From: a bacterium
GTDB lineage: Bacteria; Armatimonadota; Zipacnadia; Zipacnadales; UBA11051
Direction: 5' to 3'
NCBI GenBank assembly: GCA_030604405.1
Contig: JAUVVY010000005.1
Location: 1-64,000, forward strand
Length of the DNA: 64,000 bases
How positions within the stretch are numbered: the stretch's first letter is position 1; every line of letters starts with the position of its first letter. The notes below the pieces were generated by a model that saw only the letters and a program-made list of their open reading frames with translations, had not been told where the DNA came from and did no database searches. Positions 60,438 through 64,000 of the stretch are shown here, in pieces. Both the position numbers and the translations under genes were made by a program.

Positions 60438-60592
60438 GGTGGCCCACCTCGGGCTGAGTCTTTCGTGACATGGGAGTCGTTCGCCGTCGCCATCTCTGCA
60501 TCCTGCCCTCTGTGGCTGATTCGCTTGCTTATCTCGCGCGTACAGGTACGCATAGTGGCGTCGAAGTTGGCTGCATTCTTCGTGGCTGTTGG

Positions 60593-60609
60593 ATTCGCGA
60601 CACGCGAAT
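60593..60609. promoter_or_regulatory. Perfect 7-bp inverted repeat, possible operator
   Basis: ATTCGCG (60593-60599) and CGCGAAT (60603-60609) are separated by ACA. It lies about 155 bases before the glycyl radical enzyme start. Size and spacing suit a dimeric regulator, but no regulator gene is adjacent. Confidence 0.35.
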
Positions 60610-60688
60610 GTGCTCACATGAGTCAAACTTTTGACAAGGGCAGGCGCATTTTGCTGGACGAAGTTGCAAACATTTATGTAATTAGTGG

Positions 60689-60717
60689 TTGCATACTGAG
60701 AACAGATAAAGTATAAT
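60689..60717 (+). promoter_or_regulatory. Strong sigma-70-type promoter for the outer-membrane protein gene
   Basis: TTGCAT (60689-60694), 17-base spacer, TATAAT (60712-60717). The -10 is a perfect match. Transcription starting near 60724 would give a leader of about 205 bases before ATG 60930. Confidence 0.65.
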
Positions 60718-60929
60718 CGCAGCAAATCTTGATATGGGCCTGCGCCCAGTAGCAATTAAGAGACTAACACCTGTAGCCTACGATAAAGCAACATAGCAAT
60801 AGACAGATGCATCACTTACCAAGCAAGCAGCGCGCCGGCGTGATAAGAGCGGCAGCCGTCTCGGGTTGCCCAGGCTCTTGTTATGTCACGGCGTTAAATC
60901 GCAGCACTACGATACAGGAGGCTGCAACA

Positions 60930-61949
60930 ATGGCGCACGTGCGCAGCGCATTGGTACTGTTGGCAGTCCTTGCAATGTCTGCCAGCGAACGGCCAGTTCT
61001 GGCGCAGGCCCCGCCGCTGGAACTCTACGCTGTCTCCCACCTCTTTGCTCTTCCCACCGCCACCACCACCCGCCTCTTCGGCATGGGTGGATTCGTGACC
61101 TGCATTCAGGATGATGGCTTTGGCAACCCGGCGTTTGCCGGTACGCTGGAAGCCTATCACACCGTTGGCCGGTACTCCTCAACCGATTTCGACAGTGGCC
61201 TGAAATTGCAGGGCGAACAGTGCTCGGTAGCGATCCCGCTGAAGAAAGGCAGAAAAGGCCTGCAGATTACCGGGTTCAGACTGAAAAGCGACCCTGCCGT
61301 GCCGGTGGGCCTGCCGCCCGGCGCGGCGCCGGCCATCGGCTATGATGAGTGGGACCTGGCGATCCACTACGGGCAGCGTGTGGGGCGCTCGTGGGTAGTT
61401 GGCATCGGTCTGTCGCCGGTTTTCCATAACTCCACCGATTTCCGCTTGCCGGGTCCCCCCGGACAAGTGGCACACTTCAGGACCACAGTTGACGAGGGCT
61501 GCCGGCTGGGAGTCCTGTACCAGCTCGAAAATGGCGGCTGGGCCGGACTTGTTTACGATAAGTATCACGAGAATCTCACTGCAACAGGCCCAATTGTCCC
61601 GGGCAGCCCCGTTACGGCCAGGTATTCATCGGAGGAAATCGTCATAGGCGTCTCGCAACCGATTACCGAACGTGTGCTGGGGGCTGTCGAATGGCAGCAG
61701 TTGACCACCGAGGGCAATGGCACAAAGGTGGGCGACTCGGGTTTCAGAGTCGGCATCGAAGCCATCGCAAGCGACAGGTGGACAGTGCGCTTGGGCACCA
61801 ACGACGGAGCCTTCTGTGCGGGTCTGGGCTATGGGGACAGCGATTGGTCCGTGGAATATGCGTTCATGAAGGACTGGAACGATGACAGTGTAGGCGCTAT
61901 TTTCGGTGGCTCCGATACCCACCAACTGGAGCTTACATACTGCTGGTAA
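60930..61949 (+). CDS. Probable outer-membrane beta-barrel protein
   Basis: A 339-residue exported protein. ATG 60930 has AGGAGG eight bases upstream and is followed by a signal peptide (about 1-25, ending VLAQ/APP). The rest alternates hydrophobic and polar residues in strand-length runs (WVVGIGLSPVFHN, CRLGVLYQLENGGWAGLVYD, ERVLGAVEWQQLT, GFRVGIEAIASDRWTVRLG, HQLELTYCW) and ends in an aromatic residue, as barrel proteins inserted by BamA do. The opening GGFVTCIQDDGFGNPAFAGT recalls the N-terminal hatch of FadL/PorV-like proteins. It could transport hydrophobic compounds. It supports a diderm cell envelope. Confidence 0.75.
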   Translation: MAHVRSALVLLAVLAMSASERPVLAQAPPLELYAVSHLFALPTATTTRLFGMGGFVTCIQDDGFGNPAFAGTLEAYHTVGRYSSTDFDSGLKLQGEQCSVAIPLKKGRKGLQITGFRLKSDPAVPVGLPPGAAPAIGYDEWDLAIHYGQRVGRSWVVGIGLSPVFHNSTDFRLPGPPGQVAHFRTTVDEGCRLGVLYQLENGGWAGLVYDKYHENLTATGPIVPGSPVTARYSSEEIVIGVSQPITERVLGAVEWQQLTTEGNGTKVGDSGFRVGIEAIASDRWTVRLGTNDGAFCAGLGYGDSDWSVEYAFMKDWNDDSVGAIFGGSDTHQLELTYCW

Positions 61950-62111
61950 CGTTCGGCAAGACCGCCAGCCTGACGTGAAAATAGCTGAATTCAAATGTCG
62001 CAGGGCACGGCACAAGCGTGTGCCACAGGATTGCTCAGTTAGCGGTTCTGTAGAGGCCCGCTTTAACCAGCACTGGTCGCACTGCAAGACGCAGCAGAGG
62101 GAGAAGCTAGG

Positions 62112-63377
62112 ATGGGGCCTTCACTGCTAAGTCCCCGTCGGCGGGTAGTCATTACCGGGCTGGGAGTGGTAGCACCCAACGGCATAGGTAAGGACGCCTT
62201 CTGGGATGCCATAACCGAGGGGCGTTCCGGGGTGGACTGGATTACCTCTTTCGACACCTCTGAGACGTACTGCAAGATCGGCGGGGAAGTGAGCGACTTC
62301 GATGCCGCCGACTACATGCCCGCCAAGAAGGCCCGCAGAACCGGGCGCTTTTCCAGCTTTGCTGTCGCCGCTGCTCGGCTGGCTATGGAAGATGCTGGTA
62401 TTGAGGTAGGGGGCATGGACCCCTACAAGATGGGCGCCATAATCGGAACCACTGTAGCCGGGCAAGGCAATATCACCGATGAGCTGTATCACCATTTTGA
62501 GAACTACGGCGCAGCAGGTATTGACCAGCTCGCCCCTAGCCAGTTATCAGCACATGCGGCCACCGCCAGCGTCTTCATCGAGTTGGGCATGAAGGGCCCC
62601 AACACGACCTGCAGTGCCGGGTGTGTGGCAGGCATAGACGCTGTGGCCACGTGCGCCAGTATACTGAAGTCGGGCCAGGCGCAGGTAATGGTTGCCGGTG
62701 CCACCGAGGCCCCTCTGAGCCCTTTCGGTATGGGTCTGCTCTGTGCGCAGAAGGTGCTGACCCGCCACAATGACCCGCCGCACGAGGCATCTCGGCCTTA
62801 CGATAATACCCGCGACGGCTTGGTGCTCAGCGAAGGTGGCGGAGCAGTTGTTCTGGAGACGGCCGAACATGCCATGGAGCGGGGAGCCCGCACATATGCC
62901 GAGATTATGGGGTACGGGTCCACCACCGAAGCCTATCACTTGTTGTTGGCCGATCCCGGGGGCGAGGAGCTTGCCTACGCCTTCAGGAGGGCTCTACTTG
63001 CAGGCAAAGTAGCTGCTGACGAGATAGACTATGTATCGGCTCATGGCATCTCCAACCGCCAGTACGATATTGCCGAGACAAAAGCTGTAAAGATGGTTTT
63101 GGGACGACGGGCGTACAATGTGCCGATGAGCTCGATCAAGTCCAGTACTGGGCAGCCATTTGCTCCTGGTGGGACGTGGCAACTGGCCAGCGCCTGCATG
63201 AGCATTCAGACCGGCATGATACCGCCGACAATCAACTATCGGGTTCGAGACCCGGAATGTGACCTGGATTACGTGCCCAATTACGCACGCCGTGCGCGGG
63301 TTGATACTGCTATGATCAATTCGCACAGCGTTGGCGGAACCCACGGCTGTCTGATAATCCGCAGATTCCACCAGTAG
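62112..63377 (+). CDS. fabF: Beta-ketoacyl-ACP synthase II (FabF)-like protein with altered Cys-His-Gln triad
   Basis: A 421-residue condensing enzyme of the FabF/KAS II fold. The nucleophilic cysteine is present in NTTCSAGCVAG and the first histidine in SAHGISNRQYD. The second catalytic histidine, in TGHLLGAAG of E. coli FabF, is replaced by glutamine (KSSTGQPFAPGG), while the nearby lysine is kept. The closing loop NSFGFGGTN is NSHSVGGTH here, so the gatekeeper phenylalanine is also lost. It may have altered activity, perhaps a specialised chain initiator or transferase, rather than serving normal fatty acid elongation. No acyl carrier protein or other fab gene is adjacent. An ATG at 62112 follows a GGGAG-type ribosome-binding site. 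Confidence 0.88.
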   Translation: MGPSLLSPRRRVVITGLGVVAPNGIGKDAFWDAITEGRSGVDWITSFDTSETYCKIGGEVSDFDAADYMPAKKARRTGRFSSFAVAAARLAMEDAGIEVGGMDPYKMGAIIGTTVAGQGNITDELYHHFENYGAAGIDQLAPSQLSAHAATASVFIELGMKGPNTTCSAGCVAGIDAVATCASILKSGQAQVMVAGATEAPLSPFGMGLLCAQKVLTRHNDPPHEASRPYDNTRDGLVLSEGGGAVVLETAEHAMERGARTYAEIMGYGSTTEAYHLLLADPGGEELAYAFRRALLAGKVAADEIDYVSAHGISNRQYDIAETKAVKMVLGRRAYNVPMSSIKSSTGQPFAPGGTWQLASACMSIQTGMIPPTINYRVRDPECDLDYVPNYARRARVDTAMINSHSVGGTHGCLIIRRFHQ

Positions 63378-63452
63378 TGGTCTGATCACGGCGCCAGGTC
63401 GGCGGGCGCAGTAGCGTGGCAGTTGTCAGTGTCGGAAAGGGACCAGATAGTA

Positions 63453-64000
63453 ATGGGCTCTGACTTGGACCGGGTTATCCTGCTGACGACATCTATAGCC
63501 ACCGCCATGCTAGGCGTAGTCACGTACCATCGTGCACCGGATCGGGTCTGGAACCGCCTCTTCACCGTGCACGCCTTGGCGGTCAGTGCGTGGGTACTGC
63601 TTCACTACCTGGTACAATCTGTCACCGACGCTGCCGACGCCGATCTGCTGATTCGGCTGACCCACCCTGTCGGTGCTATAGCAATCTGCACCTGCCTTGA
63701 CCTGTTTTGGGTTTTTCCGGAGCAAGTGGAGTTCGCTCCCTTGGCGCGCAGGACCGTCCTGTACACAATCGGTGCAGCAGTCAGTACTGTGGCGGTAGCT
63801 CCCAATCTTTTCACTTCAATTGAGTTGTCTCAGGGAACCGTCATCATCCAGTACGGCTGGCCTTTCATACCCTTTGGCCTGTTTATCGTGGCAACGCTAG
63901 GCTATGCTGACTACGTTCTGTTCCGCAAGTCCCCGCGCCTCAGCGGCCTGCAGCGGGTCCAGGTCAAGTACGTGCTGGTCGGTATGATTAGCAGCCAGAT
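63453..64000 (+). CDS. Partial membrane sensor protein, probable 7TM histidine-kinase N-terminus (runs off the right edge)
   Basis: From ATG 63453 the frame is open to the window end (182 codons). The protein shows at least five or six membrane helices (about 7-22, 36-54, 68-84, 95-112, 125-145 and a last one beginning near 170) and the loop PRLSGLQRVQVKYVLVG, which occurs at the end of the seven-helix sensor domain of some histidine kinases. The kinase part would lie beyond the window. No stop codon is visible, so the length is unknown. Confidence 0.65.
   Translation, partial: MGSDLDRVILLTTSIATAMLGVVTYHRAPDRVWNRLFTVHALAVSAWVLLHYLVQSVTDAADADLLIRLTHPVGAIAICTCLDLFWVFPEQVEFAPLARRTVLYTIGAAVSTVAVAPNLFTSIELSQGTVIIQYGWPFIPFGLFIVATLGYADYVLFRKSPRLSGLQRVQVKYVLVGMISSQ

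Larger units (their letters stand above)
60438..60929. other. Divergent intergenic region with promoter and palindrome
   Basis: About 490 bases between the leftward glycyl radical enzyme and the rightward outer-membrane protein gene. Two signals are visible: a strong rightward promoter at 60689-60717 and a palindrome ATTCGCG-ACA-CGCGAAT at 60593-60609. An AT-rich tract (60660-60720) lies between. No gene is supported here. Confidence 0.55.

Noticed and set aside
60438-60755. Longer N-terminus for the second glycyl radical enzyme
   Set aside because: The frame is open for about 106 more codons, but a good ribosome-binding site precedes ATG 60437 and the extra part covers the promoter region of the divergent gene.
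63236-63256. GGTTCGAGACCC resembling a tRNA T-arm
   Set aside because: It lies inside the ketosynthase coding sequence and no acceptor, D or anticodon arms fit around it.

Overview
The window looks like one stretch of chromosome from an uncultured, GC-rich, diderm bacterium with an anaerobic, polysaccharide-degrading lifestyle. The reasons are two glycyl radical enzymes, an oxygen-sensitive group 4 [NiFe] hydrogenase, a Wza-type outer-membrane exporter, a probable outer-membrane barrel and many secreted lyase, sialidase, beta-helix and propeller proteins. This gene mix (several UroD-family proteins, a large multi-pass membrane protein of the DUF6785 kind, giant lyases, SagB-type nitroreductase, FG-GAP/UnbV protein) recalls Armatimonadota, Planctomycetota, Hydrogenedentota or related candidate phyla. 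No rRNA, tRNA or other marker is present to settle the taxonomy. I saw no CRISPR array, tRNA, rRNA, phage or transposase gene.

Layout. 1-11.2 kb: carbohydrate genes: a DegT/DnrJ aminotransferase, a deacetylase-like protein, a sialidase, an aldehyde dehydrogenase, a secreted beta-helix protein, a 14-blade WD40 protein, a TPR protein and an L-fucose-isomerase-like protein. 11.9 kb: an orphan Flp pilin. 12.25-22.74 kb: a nine-gene leftward operon for a membrane-bound, ion-pumping [NiFe] hydrogenase joined to a flavin/FeS NAD(P)H module and to a formate-dehydrogenase-like subunit whose catalytic Sec/Cys-His pair is replaced by Val-Asp. 22.96-27.54 kb: a 1,525-residue lyase/propeller protein. 27.8-33.6 kb: a pseudopilin-tailed protein, a seven-SLBB exporter and a kinase-less chain-length protein. 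33.7-38.3 kb: a hypothetical enzyme and two paralogous beta-helix proteins flanking a UroD-family gene. 38.3-42.1 kb: a small membrane protein and a heparinase II/III-like lyase. 42.1-48.3 kb: SixA, then a leftward operon HisD/HpsN-like dehydrogenase, SDR, UroD-like and glycyl radical enzyme. 48.6-56.2 kb: a rightward run with a SagB-type nitroreductase, FG-GAP/UnbV protein, BNR protein, large membrane protein and MDR dehydrogenase. 56.3-60.4 kb: leftward glycosidase-like protein, small hypothetical protein and second glycyl radical enzyme. 60.9-64 kb: outer-membrane barrel, unusual ketosynthase and the start of a probable sensor kinase.

Dispersed repeats sit between many genes. The most striking is an element of roughly 200-250 bp present twice (inside the hydrogenase operon and between the HisD-like gene and the SDR), with a central hairpin whose two arms changed together. 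Two simpler families (GGGGACAG type and TCGGGC hairpins) also recur; one copy supplies the last codons of a gene.

Most promising for follow-up: the composite hydrogenase with a degenerate molybdopterin-type subunit, the covarying dispersed repeat, and the glycyl-radical/HpsN-like operon.
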